This document shows, piece by piece, positions 25,130-33,421 of a stretch of DNA of 64,000 nt. The notes below the pieces were generated by a model. It ran no database searches and was not told the origin of the DNA. It was given only the letters and a program-made list of their open reading frames with translations. Every line of letters starts with the position of its first letter. Position 1 is the first letter of the stretch. Position numbers and translations under genes: made by a program. Source of the stretch: Roseiarcus sp963774195 (GTDB lineage Bacteria; Pseudomonadota; Alphaproteobacteria; Rhizobiales; Beijerinckiaceae); assembly GCA_963774195.1 (NCBI GenBank), contig CAVZDY010000001.1:1364001-1428000 (forward strand), read 5' to 3'.

Positions 25130-26110
25130 ATGAAAAGGTTGTGCATTTTGTCTGGCGCGGTCGCGTTGTCGATCCTCGCCGCAGTTCCGGTCGTCGCTGC
25201 GGACAAGCCGGTGTTTATCACCGTCGTGAAGTCGACCGGCTTCAATTGGTTCAAGCGCATGGAGGTTGGGGTCAAGGCGTTCGGCGAGAAGAACGGGATT
25301 GCGGCCGTCCAGGTCGGCCCTTCGAAGGCCGATAGCGCGCTGCAGTTGCAGTCCCTCGAGGACGCGATTTCGCAGAAGCCGACCGCCTTGGCCGTCGTGC
25401 CGCTCGAAGCGCCTTCGCTCGAATCCGCGCTGAAGAAGGCCCGCGACCGCAAGATCGTCGTCGTCACGCACGAAGCGCCCGGCATCAAGAACGCCGACTA
25501 CGACGTCGAAGCCTTCGACAACGCCGCCTATGGCCGTCATCTCATGGAAGAGCTGGCCAAGCGGATGAACTACGAAGGCAAATATGTGGTCTTCGTCGGC
25601 AGCCTGACGCAAACCGCTCACAATGCCTGGGTCGACGCCGCGGTCGCGCTGCAGAAGGAAAAATATCCGAAGATGCAGCTCGTTGGCACCAAGAACGAAA
25701 GCCACGACGACGTCAGCAAGGCCTATCAGATCACCAAGGACTTGCTGAAGACCTATCCTGACCTGAAGGGCGTCGAAGGGTCGGACGCGCTCGACGTCGT
25801 CGGCGCCGGCCAGGCGGTGGAAGAAGCCGGCCTCGGCGGCAAGGTGGCGATCGTCGGCACCAGCATCCCGTCCTATGCCGGCGCGCTCGTGAAGGACGGC
25901 ACGATCAGCCTGATCGCCTGCTGGGACCCTGCGCTCGCTGGCGAAGCCATGGACAAGGTCGCCCTCATGGTGACCCAGGGGGCCAAGGTGACTGAGGGCG
26001 CCGATCTCGGTGTGCCCGGCTACGAACATGTCCACCTTGTCGGCAACGTCGTTTACGGCGCGGCTTGGCTTGATATGGATAAGGCCAACATCGACAAGTA
26101 CAACTTCTGA
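25130..26110 (+). CDS. Periplasmic sugar-binding protein, LsrB/RbsB family
   Basis: 326 residues from the ATG at 25130, preceded by the strong site TTGGGAGGGAAG. A signal peptide ends near AVPVVAADKP. The body is the type I periplasmic binding fold (VITVVKST-like start, ALAVVPLEAPSLESAL, VVTHEAPG, KVAIVGTSIPS) and the end NIDKYNF closely matches the LsrB end. By hand alignment the LsrB residues that hold autoinducer-2, Asp-Gln in TDQNQW, are Ala-His here (TAHNAW), so AI-2 is an unlikely ligand. It heads an operon of ATPase, two permeases, DeoR regulator, BtpA-family protein, FGGY kinase and a DMFase-type amidase, and should deliver that pathway's substrate. Confidence 0.88.
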   Translation: MKRLCILSGAVALSILAAVPVVAADKPVFITVVKSTGFNWFKRMEVGVKAFGEKNGIAAVQVGPSKADSALQLQSLEDAISQKPTALAVVPLEAPSLESALKKARDRKIVVVTHEAPGIKNADYDVEAFDNAAYGRHLMEELAKRMNYEGKYVVFVGSLTQTAHNAWVDAAVALQKEKYPKMQLVGTKNESHDDVSKAYQITKDLLKTYPDLKGVEGSDALDVVGAGQAVEEAGLGGKVAIVGTSIPSYAGALVKDGTISLIACWDPALAGEAMDKVALMVTQGAKVTEGADLGVPGYEHVHLVGNVVYGAAWLDMDKANIDKYNF

Positions 26111-26121
26111 CAGGTCGGGCA

Positions 26122-27630
26122 GTGAGCGACTTCCTTCAGCTGCGGCGTCTCAATAAGGCCTTCGACGGCGTCAAGGCGCTCAGCGATGTCGAACTTGAAA
26201 TCAAGGCTGGGGAAGTCTGCTGCTTGCTCGGCGAGAACGGCTCGGGGAAGTCGTCTCTCATCAAGACGCTGTCGGGGATCTATGCTCCCGACAGCGGCGA
26301 TATTCTGGTCGATGGCGTGGTCCAGCGGCAATGGCGTCCGATCGACGCCATCCACGCCGGCATCGACGTCATCTACCAGGACTTCTCCCTGTTTCCGAAC
26401 CTCAGCGTCAAAGAGAATTTGACGTTCCCGCGGCTGGTCTCCTCGCGCCGAAAGCTGGTCAACCACCGGGAGATGCGCGACGTCGGGACGCGCGCGCTCC
26501 AGCAGATCGGCGTAGAAATCGACCTCGATCAGACGGTCGAACAATTGTCGGTCGCGCAGCGCCAGTTGGTCGCGATTGCGCGCGCGCTGCTGCGCGACCC
26601 GCGGCTGATCGTCATGGACGAGCCGACCTCTGCGCTGACCGCGCGCGAGATTGAGAACCTGCTCCGCATCATCGAGCAGCTGAAGCAGCGCGGCGTATCG
26701 GTTCTCTTTGTTAGCCACAAGCTCGACGAGGTCGTGCGGGTGGTCGACCACGTCGTCGTCCTTCGGAACGGAGGCAAGGTGTATGACGAGCGCGCGACGC
26801 GGCCGCGCCGCGCCGACCTCGTGCGTCACATGGTCGGCCGGCCCCTCGAGGAGAGCAAGGTCCGAACGCCTCGCCAACACGGCGACGTGGTGTTGGAGGC
26901 ACGCGGCTTGAGCCGGCGCGGTTATTTCCGCGACGTCTCGTTCAAGCTCCACGCAGGGGAAATTCTCGGCGTCACGGGGCGGCTCGATTCCGGGCGCACG
27001 GCGCTCGCCCTGTCGCTCTACGGCATGCTGCCGCCCGAGAGCGGCGAATTCTTCGTGCAGGGGCGGGCGGTCGCCCTCGACAAGGTTTCGGCCGCGCTCG
27101 GCAATGGCATCGCGCTGGTGCCGGAGGATCGCCTGACGGAAGGGCTGTTCTTGCCCCGATCGGTCGGCGCGAACATCACCGCTGGCATTCTCGACCGCCT
27201 CCGGAGTCCGTGGGGGCTGCTCAACTCGGGCCGACGCCTCTCCGAGCAAACCGAATGGCGCCGCCGCCTGTCGATCAAAGCCGCCAGTCTGGAGATGCCG
27301 GTGAGCGGGCTGTCGGGTGGCAACCAGCAGCGGGTCGTCCTCGCCAAGGCGCTGGCTCGCAAACCCAAGGTCGTTGTGCTGAACGGTCCATCGGTCGGCG
27401 TCGATGTCGGCTCCAAGGATGAGATCCACACGATCATCGAAGGGCTGAGCGAGGAAGGGCTCGGCGTCGTGCTCGTGTCGGACGACGGGGAGGAATTGCT
27501 GCGCCTGTGCGACCGCGTCCTCGTCATGAGCGGGGGACGCATCGCGCGCGTGGCCGCCGGCGCCGAGATTGCCGGCCTGTTTCAAGACGAGGGGGCGGAA
27601 AATCCTGCCCCTGACAGCTCCAACCACTGA
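26122..27630 (+). CDS. Sugar ABC transporter ATPase with two nucleotide-binding domains (RbsA/LsrA type)
   Basis: 502 residues; GTG start 11 bp after the binding-protein stop. The N-terminal domain has Walker A GENGSGKSS, an LSVAQRQ signature and an intact Walker B LIVMDEPTSAL. The C-terminal domain has no regular P-loop (GRLDSGRTA, as usual in this family), a good LSGGNQQR signature, but a Walker B reading VVVLNGPSVGVDVG, where the Asp and catalytic Glu of LDEP are Asn and Gly. One ATP site is therefore probably non-hydrolytic. It powers uptake through the two permeases downstream. Confidence 0.92.
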   Translation: MSDFLQLRRLNKAFDGVKALSDVELEIKAGEVCCLLGENGSGKSSLIKTLSGIYAPDSGDILVDGVVQRQWRPIDAIHAGIDVIYQDFSLFPNLSVKENLTFPRLVSSRRKLVNHREMRDVGTRALQQIGVEIDLDQTVEQLSVAQRQLVAIARALLRDPRLIVMDEPTSALTAREIENLLRIIEQLKQRGVSVLFVSHKLDEVVRVVDHVVVLRNGGKVYDERATRPRRADLVRHMVGRPLEESKVRTPRQHGDVVLEARGLSRRGYFRDVSFKLHAGEILGVTGRLDSGRTALALSLYGMLPPESGEFFVQGRAVALDKVSAALGNGIALVPEDRLTEGLFLPRSVGANITAGILDRLRSPWGLLNSGRRLSEQTEWRRRLSIKAASLEMPVSGLSGGNQQRVVLAKALARKPKVVVLNGPSVGVDVGSKDEIHTIIEGLSEEGLGVVLVSDDGEELLRLCDRVLVMSGGRIARVAAGAEIAGLFQDEGAENPAPDSSNH

Positions 27631-27641
27631 CCGGCGCCCTC

Positions 27642-28667
27642 ATGCCTAAATTCAACAACGGCGTCTTCGTCGGCCTCATGTTGGCCGTCCTGTGCCTGGT
27701 GACGGGGCTCGCCAATCCTGCCTTCTTGTCGGCGGCGACCCTGTTCGACACGCTGCGGAGCCTCACCGTGGTGGGCATCCTCGGCATGGGCGTCCTGCTC
27801 GTCATGATCGGCGGGGGGATCGATGTCTCCTTCCCGGCGATCGCCGCGCTGAGCTCTTATGTCTCGGTCAAGGTGTTCATCGCCTTGGGTTGGGACGGAC
27901 CGCTGATCGCAATCTTCGGGCTCGCCGTCGTCATCGGCCTCGCGCTCGGCCTCATCAACGGCGTGTTCATCTCCGCCTTCCGTCTGCCGGCGTTGATCGT
28001 CACGCTCGCGACCTCGAGCCTGATCTACGGGTTCAACCTCTTCTTCATGGGCTCGCAGGATCTCTTCAACGTGCCGGCGAGCATTGCCGAGTTCTCGCGG
28101 ACCTCGCTGTTTACGGTGACCGACCAGGGCGGCCGAAGCTGGTCGCTCCACCCGCTCGTCCTGCTGTTTCTCGGCGTCGCCGCGCTGATGGCGCTGTTTC
28201 TCCGCTACACCACCGCGGGGCGCGGCGTCTACGCCCTGGGCGGCAGCCGGGACGCGGCCGAGCGCGTCGGCCTGCCCGTTTGGCGGCTCGAACTTCTGGT
28301 GTTCGCGACCGCGGGCGTTTTGGCGGCGATCGCCGGCATGTGTCAGGTCGTCTTCTTCCGCAACGCCAATCCCGGCGCCTTGAACGGCAGCGAGCTCGAC
28401 GTCATCGCGGCGGTCGTATTGGGCGGCGTGTCGGTGACCGGCGGCAAAGGCGGTGTCGGCGGCGCTTTGCTCGGACTGACCTTTGTTACGATCATGACCA
28501 CCAGCCTGATCATGCTGGGCATTCCCGCCGAGTGGCAAAAGGTGTTCGTCGGCGTCGCCCTGCTGCTGGGCATCAGCCTGGCGGCGTATCGGGTGAAGCG
28601 GGCCGAGATGCGCGCGCCGATCCCATTCTCGCGCATGGACGATGAGAGCGAGGGGAGCGCGATATGA
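27642..28667 (+). CDS. Sugar ABC transporter permease (RbsC/LsrC type), first
   Basis: 341 residues with about nine to ten hydrophobic segments. Typical motifs are MIGGGIDVSFPAIAAL near the N-terminus, GLALGLINGVFIS, and the coupling region ALGGSRDAAERVGLPV followed by DVIAAVVLGGVSVTGGKGGVGG. It starts 11 bp after the ATPase gene and overlaps the second permease by ATGA. Two different permeases per operon, as in lsrC-lsrD, point to a heterodimeric channel and not an RbsC homodimer. The last 30 residues (KRAEMRAPIPFSRMDDE) are a polar cytoplasmic tail. Confidence 0.92.
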   Translation: MPKFNNGVFVGLMLAVLCLVTGLANPAFLSAATLFDTLRSLTVVGILGMGVLLVMIGGGIDVSFPAIAALSSYVSVKVFIALGWDGPLIAIFGLAVVIGLALGLINGVFISAFRLPALIVTLATSSLIYGFNLFFMGSQDLFNVPASIAEFSRTSLFTVTDQGGRSWSLHPLVLLFLGVAALMALFLRYTTAGRGVYALGGSRDAAERVGLPVWRLELLVFATAGVLAAIAGMCQVVFFRNANPGALNGSELDVIAAVVLGGVSVTGGKGGVGGALLGLTFVTIMTTSLIMLGIPAEWQKVFVGVALLLGISLAAYRVKRAEMRAPIPFSRMDDESEGSAI

Positions 28668-29647
28668 AGCCGGCATGGCTCCGGGGTCGGGACCCCTACC
28701 TCCTCACGCTGGTTGCGATCGCCGTCGTTCTCGTGGTGGCCCTCGGGGTCGCGATGCCGAATCGCTTCCTCGATCCCGACAATTTCAGCTCGATGGCCAT
28801 CCAGGCCTCCGAACTCGGCATGTTCAGCGTCGCCATGACCTTGGCGCTGCTGATCGGCGGCATCGACCTGTCGATCGTTGCGGTCGGCAATTTGTCAGCC
28901 ATCCTTGCGGGTTTGGTGATCCAGGCGATCGCCCCGACGGGAGACGTGTGGCTGGCGCTCGCGGCGGGAACCGCGACGTCTCTGGCGGTTGGCGTCGCGG
29001 CGGGCCTCGTCAATGGGTTCCTGATTGCCGAGATCGGGGTTCCCAGCATCCTGGCCACGCTCGGGACGATGACGCTGCTGACCGGTCTGGCGTTCGGCGT
29101 CACCCACGGCAGCGCCGTATTCGGCTTGCCCGATGAACTGGTCGATCTGGCGGACGCGGCTCCCTTGGGCGTGCCGGCCCCGTTCATCCTCTTCATTGTG
29201 GTCTGGTTCCTCGTGGATCTCCTGGTGCGCAGGACCGGCTTCGGCGAAGCGCTGATCTTGATCGGCACGAACCCGCGAGTCGCCCGGTTCTCCGGCATCC
29301 CGACTGGAAAGGTGATCGTCGGGACCTACGTGACCAGCGCCCTGATCGCGGCCGTCTCCGGTCTCGTGACCCTGCTGCGGACGAATTCGGCGCACCCGGA
29401 TTACGGCGGCTCCTACGTGCTGCAGTCGATCCTGATCGCGGTGCTCGGCGGCGTGTCGGTGGCGGGCGGCGCGGGGCGGCTCATCGGGGTTCTGTGGGCG
29501 CTGGTGATCCTCCAGGCGCTTTCCACAGGGTTCAATATGCTGCTCCTGTTCGTATCGGACGGGACATTCTTCCGGGACTTCATCTGGGGCTTTATCCTGC
29601 TCGTTGTGATGGTCGTCACGGCCGGACTCAAAGCGAAGCGGCGTTGA
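28664..29647 (+). CDS. Sugar ABC transporter permease (RbsC/LsrD type), second
   Basis: 327 residues, mostly hydrophobic. It has ALLIGGIDLSIVAVGNLSA, GLVNGFLIAEIGVPSILATL, the coupling motif LIGTNPRVARFSGIPTGK and SILIAVLGGVSVAGGAGRL. It is the partner of the preceding permease, whose stop it overlaps by four bases. It ends 55 bp before the DeoR-type gene. As for all members of this family, the sequence does not reveal the sugar. Confidence 0.92.
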   Translation: MKPAWLRGRDPYLLTLVAIAVVLVVALGVAMPNRFLDPDNFSSMAIQASELGMFSVAMTLALLIGGIDLSIVAVGNLSAILAGLVIQAIAPTGDVWLALAAGTATSLAVGVAAGLVNGFLIAEIGVPSILATLGTMTLLTGLAFGVTHGSAVFGLPDELVDLADAAPLGVPAPFILFIVVWFLVDLLVRRTGFGEALILIGTNPRVARFSGIPTGKVIVGTYVTSALIAAVSGLVTLLRTNSAHPDYGGSYVLQSILIAVLGGVSVAGGAGRLIGVLWALVILQALSTGFNMLLLFVSDGTFFRDFIWGFILLVVMVVTAGLKAKRR

Positions 29648-29702
29648 ACATGCCGACGTTCTCGATTCACGCGCTGGCGATGAGTGCGCCGAGGAGTGTG
29701 TC

Positions 29703-30512
29703 ATGAGCGGCAGGCTACTCTCCGCGGAGCAGCGCAAGGCGCATATCCTCGAGCGCATCTCGTCCGAGGATCTCATCACCGTCGCCGAGCTCGCGAGCAG
29801 CCTCGACGTCTCCGAGATGACGATCCGACGCGACTTCTCGGATCTCGAAAAAGAAGGGCACCTCAAGCGGGTGCACGGCGGCGCTGTCAGCAGTCACGGC
29901 CGAAGCTACGAACCTCCTTTCACGTTGCGCCAATCGCAGTCCGCCGACGCCAAGCAACGGATCGCCGAGGCCGCGGCTGCGATGGTGGAGGAGGGCGATA
30001 GTCTCGCCCTCGATGTCGGCTCGACCGTGCTGGAGATTGCTCGTCAACTCGTCGGACGGCGCGGGCTGACGGTCGTCACGCCGAGCCTGCGTGTCGTCAA
30101 CACCCTGATCAGGAGCAAGGACATCCGCTTGATCATGACGGGCGGCATCCTGCGGCAGGACGAAGAGTCCTTGGTGGGCGAATTTGCGCAGCAAGCCTTC
30201 AAGCGCCTGTTCGTCGACAAGCTCTTCCTCGGGGTAGGCGGCCTCGACGCGCGCAGCGGGCTGACCGAATACAATTGGGAAGACGCGCAGGTGAAGCAGG
30301 CGATGATCGCGAGCGCCAAGAAGGTGATCGTCGCGTTGGACGCCAGCAAGTTCGGCCGCGTCGCCTTCGCCAAGGTGGGCGATCTCAAGGACATCCATAC
30401 CGTCGTGACGAACAGGGAGCCGCCGAGCGAGCTCGCCGATCGCCTGGCGGAAGCCGGAGTCTCAGTGGTGGTTACGGGCGGCGGCGAAGGCCGCGATCAC
30501 GCCGGGGCCTGA
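29703..30512 (+). CDS. DeoR/GlpR-family transcriptional regulator
   Basis: 269 residues preceded by GAGGAGTG. The N-terminal winged helix has the DeoR signature LITVAELASSLDVSEMTIRR and RVHGGAV. The C-terminal sensor domain has LDVGSTVLEIARQL, LIMTGGILRQDEESLVGE and FLGVGGLDARSGLTEYN, the phosphosugar-binding region of the family. Such proteins usually repress their own operon and respond to a phosphorylated intermediate, here presumably the product of the FGGY kinase at 31510. A candidate operator is the TGTTC pair at 25040-25055. A small hairpin (30530-30550) separates it from the next gene. Confidence 0.9.
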   Translation: MSGRLLSAEQRKAHILERISSEDLITVAELASSLDVSEMTIRRDFSDLEKEGHLKRVHGGAVSSHGRSYEPPFTLRQSQSADAKQRIAEAAAAMVEEGDSLALDVGSTVLEIARQLVGRRGLTVVTPSLRVVNTLIRSKDIRLIMTGGILRQDEESLVGEFAQQAFKRLFVDKLFLGVGGLDARSGLTEYNWEDAQVKQAMIASAKKVIVALDASKFGRVAFAKVGDLKDIHTVVTNREPPSELADRLAEAGVSVVVTGGGEGRDHAGA

Positions 30513-30582
30513 CCCGCTAAGCCAGCAAGGGATCGATGAAACGTCGATCCGCCAGCAAACCGAACAAAGGAGTTCGAACACG

Positions 30583-31383
30583 ATGACTTGGCTAAAGGAA
30601 ACATTCGGCGTCAAGAAGCCGATCATCGCGATGTGCCACCTGCAGGCGCTGCCGGGGGATCCGCATTTCGATCGCGCGGGCGGCATGTCCAAGGTGGTCG
30701 AGCTGGCGCTCCAGGACCTCACCAATCTGCAGCGCGGCGGCGTCGACGCGGTGATGTTCTCGAACGAGTTCAGCCTGCCGTACCTGACCAAGGTGCGGAC
30801 GGAGACGACGGCCGCCATGGCCCGCGTCATCGGCGAGCTCCGGCGCTCGATCACCGTCCCGTTCGGCGTCAATGTGCTCTGGGATCCGATCGCTTCGATC
30901 GACCTCGCCGCGGCGACCGGCGCCGTCTTCATTCGCGAGATCATCACCGGCGTTTACGCCAGCGACTTCGGCCTTTGGAACACCGCCGTCGGCGAGACGA
31001 TCCGGCACAAGATGCGTTTGGCGCCCGATCTGCGCATGCTCTACAACATCGTGCCGGAGGCGGCCTCCTACCTCGGCAATCGCAACATCATCGACATTGC
31101 CCGCTCCACGGTCTTCAACAACCGGCCCGACGCGCTTTGCGTCTCCGGTCTGACGGCCGGCGCCGAGGCTGACACGCAGATCCTCTCGCAGGTGAAGAAC
31201 GCGGTGCCCGACACCGTCGTGCTGTGCAACACGGGTTGCCGGATCGACAACGTCGAAAGGCAGCTCGGCGTGTGCGACGGCGCGGTGGTCGGGACTGCGT
31301 TCAAGATCGACGGCAAGTTCGAGAATCTGGTCGACCCGGCTCGGGTCGCCGCGTTCATGGACAAGGTCAAGTCGCTTCGCTAA
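30583..31383 (+). CDS. BtpA/SgcQ-family TIM-barrel protein
   Basis: 266 residues after AAAGGAG. The family pattern is clear: VKKPIIAMCHLQALPGDP at the N-terminus, GGVDAVMFSNEFSLPY, VPFGVNVLWDPIASIDLAAA, FIREIITGVYASDFG and a C-terminal GTAFKIDGKFENLVDP. BtpA was named for photosystem I biogenesis in cyanobacteria, but bacterial relatives such as SgcQ sit in sugar operons, where the reaction is not established. It lies between the regulator and a sugar kinase, suggesting it acts on a phosphosugar or a product of the amidase step. The function remains open. Confidence 0.85.
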   Translation: MTWLKETFGVKKPIIAMCHLQALPGDPHFDRAGGMSKVVELALQDLTNLQRGGVDAVMFSNEFSLPYLTKVRTETTAAMARVIGELRRSITVPFGVNVLWDPIASIDLAAATGAVFIREIITGVYASDFGLWNTAVGETIRHKMRLAPDLRMLYNIVPEAASYLGNRNIIDIARSTVFNNRPDALCVSGLTAGAEADTQILSQVKNAVPDTVVLCNTGCRIDNVERQLGVCDGAVVGTAFKIDGKFENLVDPARVAAFMDKVKSLR

Positions 31384-31412
31384 TCGCGCGGCGTTCACCA
31401 ATCCGTTTGCTA

Positions 31413-31448
31413 GACCGTGCAGCGATTTGGTCGTATCGCTGCACGGTC
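31413..31448 (+). other. Perfect 14-bp hairpin between BtpA-family and kinase genes
   Basis: GACCGTGCAGCGAT (31413-31426) and ATCGCTGCACGGTC (31435-31448) are perfect inverted arms around an 8-base loop, 30 bp after the BtpA-family stop. No T-run follows (TCAATTCCTT), so it is not a standard intrinsic terminator. It may stabilise or partly terminate the upstream transcript, set kinase expression relative to transport, or be a protein-binding site. Confidence 0.65.
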
Positions 31449-31509
31449 TCAATTCCTTGAGTTTCGCGCGCACGTGACGAAAGACGCGTGCTGTAAGGGC
31501 AATTCTGAA

Positions 31510-33018
31510 ATGGCGCTGGTCCTTGGACTCGACATTGGCACGACCTCGACGATCGGCATCCTGATCCGAATGCCGGATCAGGTCGTCGCAATCGCGAGCC
31601 GGCCTGTGACCTTTCGTTCGCCGCATCCCGGCTGGTCGGAGGAGGACCCTCATCAGTGGTGGTCGAACGTATGCGCGATCACCAGGGAATTGCTGGCGAG
31701 TGACGGCGTTCAAGCCAGCGAGGTCCGCGCGGTCGGGGTCGCGGGAATGTTGCCGGCCGTGGTGCTGCTGGACTCCCAGGGAGAGCTCCTTCGGCCGAGC
31801 ATTCAGCAGAGTGACGGCCGCTGCGGCGCGCAGGTCGAAGCCTTGCGCAGGGAGATCGACGAACGCGAGTTCGTCGCGCGCGCGGGCAATGGCGTCAATC
31901 AGCAGCTCGTCATCGCGAAACTGCGCTGGATCGAGGAGAACGAGCCGGAGGTGTTCGCGCGCATTGCGACGGTCTTCGGCTCTTACGACTATATCAATTG
32001 GCGGCTGACCGGCGAGCTCGCGGTCGAGCAGAACTGGGCGCTGGAGGCCGGCTTCGTCGATCTCGATCGGCACGCTGTCGCCGACGATTTCGTTGCGCTG
32101 GCGCATATCCCGCGCAGCGCGATTCCCCGCATGACGAAGTCCCACGAGCTCCTCGGGCGCATCAGCGCGGCGGCGGCGACCGAAACCGGACTTCCCGAGG
32201 GAACGCCTGTTGTCGGCGGCGGCGCGGACCACATTGCTTCGGCGCTTGGCGCGGGCACGGTCCAGGCCGGCGACGCACTGCTCAAATTCGGCGGGTCGAT
32301 CGACGTGCTCGCCGTGTCGGACAAAGCGGCGCCGGATAGCCGCATGTATCTCGACTATCACCTTGTCCCCGGCCTCTACATGCCGAACGGCTGCATGGCG
32401 ACGGGGGGAACCGCGCTCAATTGGTTCGTCCAGAATTTCGCCGGCGGCGAACTGGAGTATGCGCGCGCGGCGAATATGTCGCTCCATCAGCGTCTCGACG
32501 CGCTCGCCGAGGCGACGCCTGCCGGCGCCGACGGCGTCAGGATCCTGCCGTATTTCCTCGGCGAGAAAACGCCGCTGCACGATCCGGACGCGCGCGGCGT
32601 CGTGGCGGGACTGAGCCTCGGTCATAGCGTCGGCCATGTCTGGCGCGCTCTGCTCGAGGCGTTCGCCTATGCGATCAAGCATCACATCGAAGTGCTGAAC
32701 GACATGGGGCATGAGACAACGAAATTTCTTGCCTCCGACGGCGGATCGAACAGCCGGGTCTGGATGCAGATCGTCGCCGACGTTCTGCAGGCGCCGGTGC
32801 AACGCTTGGTCGGGCATCCCGGTTCTTGCCTCGGCGCGGCGTGGACCGCCGCCGTTGGCGCCGGCTTGACCTCGGACTGGTCGGGCGTTTCACGTTTCGT
32901 GACTCACGGGGATCGGCTCTTGCCCGATCCCGCACAGGCTGAGACCTATGCGGAAGGCTATCGCGCATTCCGCGATCTCTATCGCCAGATTTGCGATGTC
33001 AACGCGGGACCCGCGTGA
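31510..33018 (+). CDS. FGGY-family carbohydrate kinase (xylulokinase-like)
   Basis: 502 residues from the ATG at 31510. It has the N-terminal phosphate loop LGLDIGTTST, the conserved HPGWSEEDPHQWW of xylulokinase-like enzymes, VGVAGMLPAVVLLD, and in the second domain VVGGGADHIASALGAG, LLKFGGSID and FLASDGGSNSRVWMQIVAD. It phosphorylates a sugar, keto-sugar or polyol with ATP. It probably converts the imported compound, or the sugar part freed by the DMFase-type enzyme, to a phosphate that could also act as the DeoR inducer. LsrK, the AI-2 kinase, belongs to the same family, but the binding-protein pocket argues against AI-2. Confidence 0.9.
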   Translation: MALVLGLDIGTTSTIGILIRMPDQVVAIASRPVTFRSPHPGWSEEDPHQWWSNVCAITRELLASDGVQASEVRAVGVAGMLPAVVLLDSQGELLRPSIQQSDGRCGAQVEALRREIDEREFVARAGNGVNQQLVIAKLRWIEENEPEVFARIATVFGSYDYINWRLTGELAVEQNWALEAGFVDLDRHAVADDFVALAHIPRSAIPRMTKSHELLGRISAAAATETGLPEGTPVVGGGADHIASALGAGTVQAGDALLKFGGSIDVLAVSDKAAPDSRMYLDYHLVPGLYMPNGCMATGGTALNWFVQNFAGGELEYARAANMSLHQRLDALAEATPAGADGVRILPYFLGEKTPLHDPDARGVVAGLSLGHSVGHVWRALLEAFAYAIKHHIEVLNDMGHETTKFLASDGGSNSRVWMQIVADVLQAPVQRLVGHPGSCLGAAWTAAVGAGLTSDWSGVSRFVTHGDRLLPDPAQAETYAEGYRAFRDLYRQICDVNAGPA

Positions 33019-33049
33019 AAGCGGGTCTGCGGCCGACTGGAGGACGCAA

Positions 33050-33367
33050 GTGTATAAGATCGACGCTGCAAAAGATCAGCAATTCATCGAGGAATTTCGG
33101 CGCTGCCCGATCGGCGCGCATAGTCCCGGCCTGCAACGCATTCTCAACATCATGCGCCACGATCCGAGCGGCCGGCAGATCATCCTCGTCTGCAAGACGC
33201 CCTTCAGGAAGTGGGTTCTGGGGTTGATGCCGCCGCAGCGAAGCGAAGCGATCGCGATCGACGAAGGCCTGAGCTTCTCGAACCGCGAGGAAGCGGAATG
33301 GGAAGTGTTTCGTCGACGCTGGCGTCTTCACACCGGTCAGGAAATCTCCACCCCGTTCGCAGGGTGA
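33050..33367 (+). CDS. N,N-dimethylformamidase-type small (alpha) subunit
   Basis: 105 residues from the GTG at 33050, which follows TGGAGGA. It matches the known DMFase small-subunit pattern: a basic N-terminal helix, IGAHSPGLQRILNIMR, a strand pair RQIILVCKTPFRKWVLGLM and a C-terminal EEAEWEVFRRRW helix. It is a little shorter than the roughly 130 residues of characterised alpha subunits because the N-terminus is short. It has no catalytic residues of its own; in Paracoccus DMFase this subunit packs against and stabilises the large one. It lies 54 bp before the large-subunit gene, which supports the call strongly. Confidence 0.8.
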   Translation: MYKIDAAKDQQFIEEFRRCPIGAHSPGLQRILNIMRHDPSGRQIILVCKTPFRKWVLGLMPPQRSEAIAIDEGLSFSNREEAEWEVFRRRWRLHTGQEISTPFAG

Positions 33368-33421
33368 CGCTGACGCGTTCGTTTCGGCGCGTCCCGTTTT
33401 GTCTCGCGAGGACCATTCTTT

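Noticed and set aside
24834..25133. 99-codon frame in the gap before the sugar-binding protein
   Set aside because: No recognisable fold, poor start context, and it overlaps the likely promoter and the next gene's start.
25130..33018. AI-2 (Lsr) quorum-signal uptake system
   Set aside because: Binding-pocket Asp-Gln is replaced, and lsrF, lsrG and lsrR equivalents are absent; a BtpA protein and amidase are present instead.
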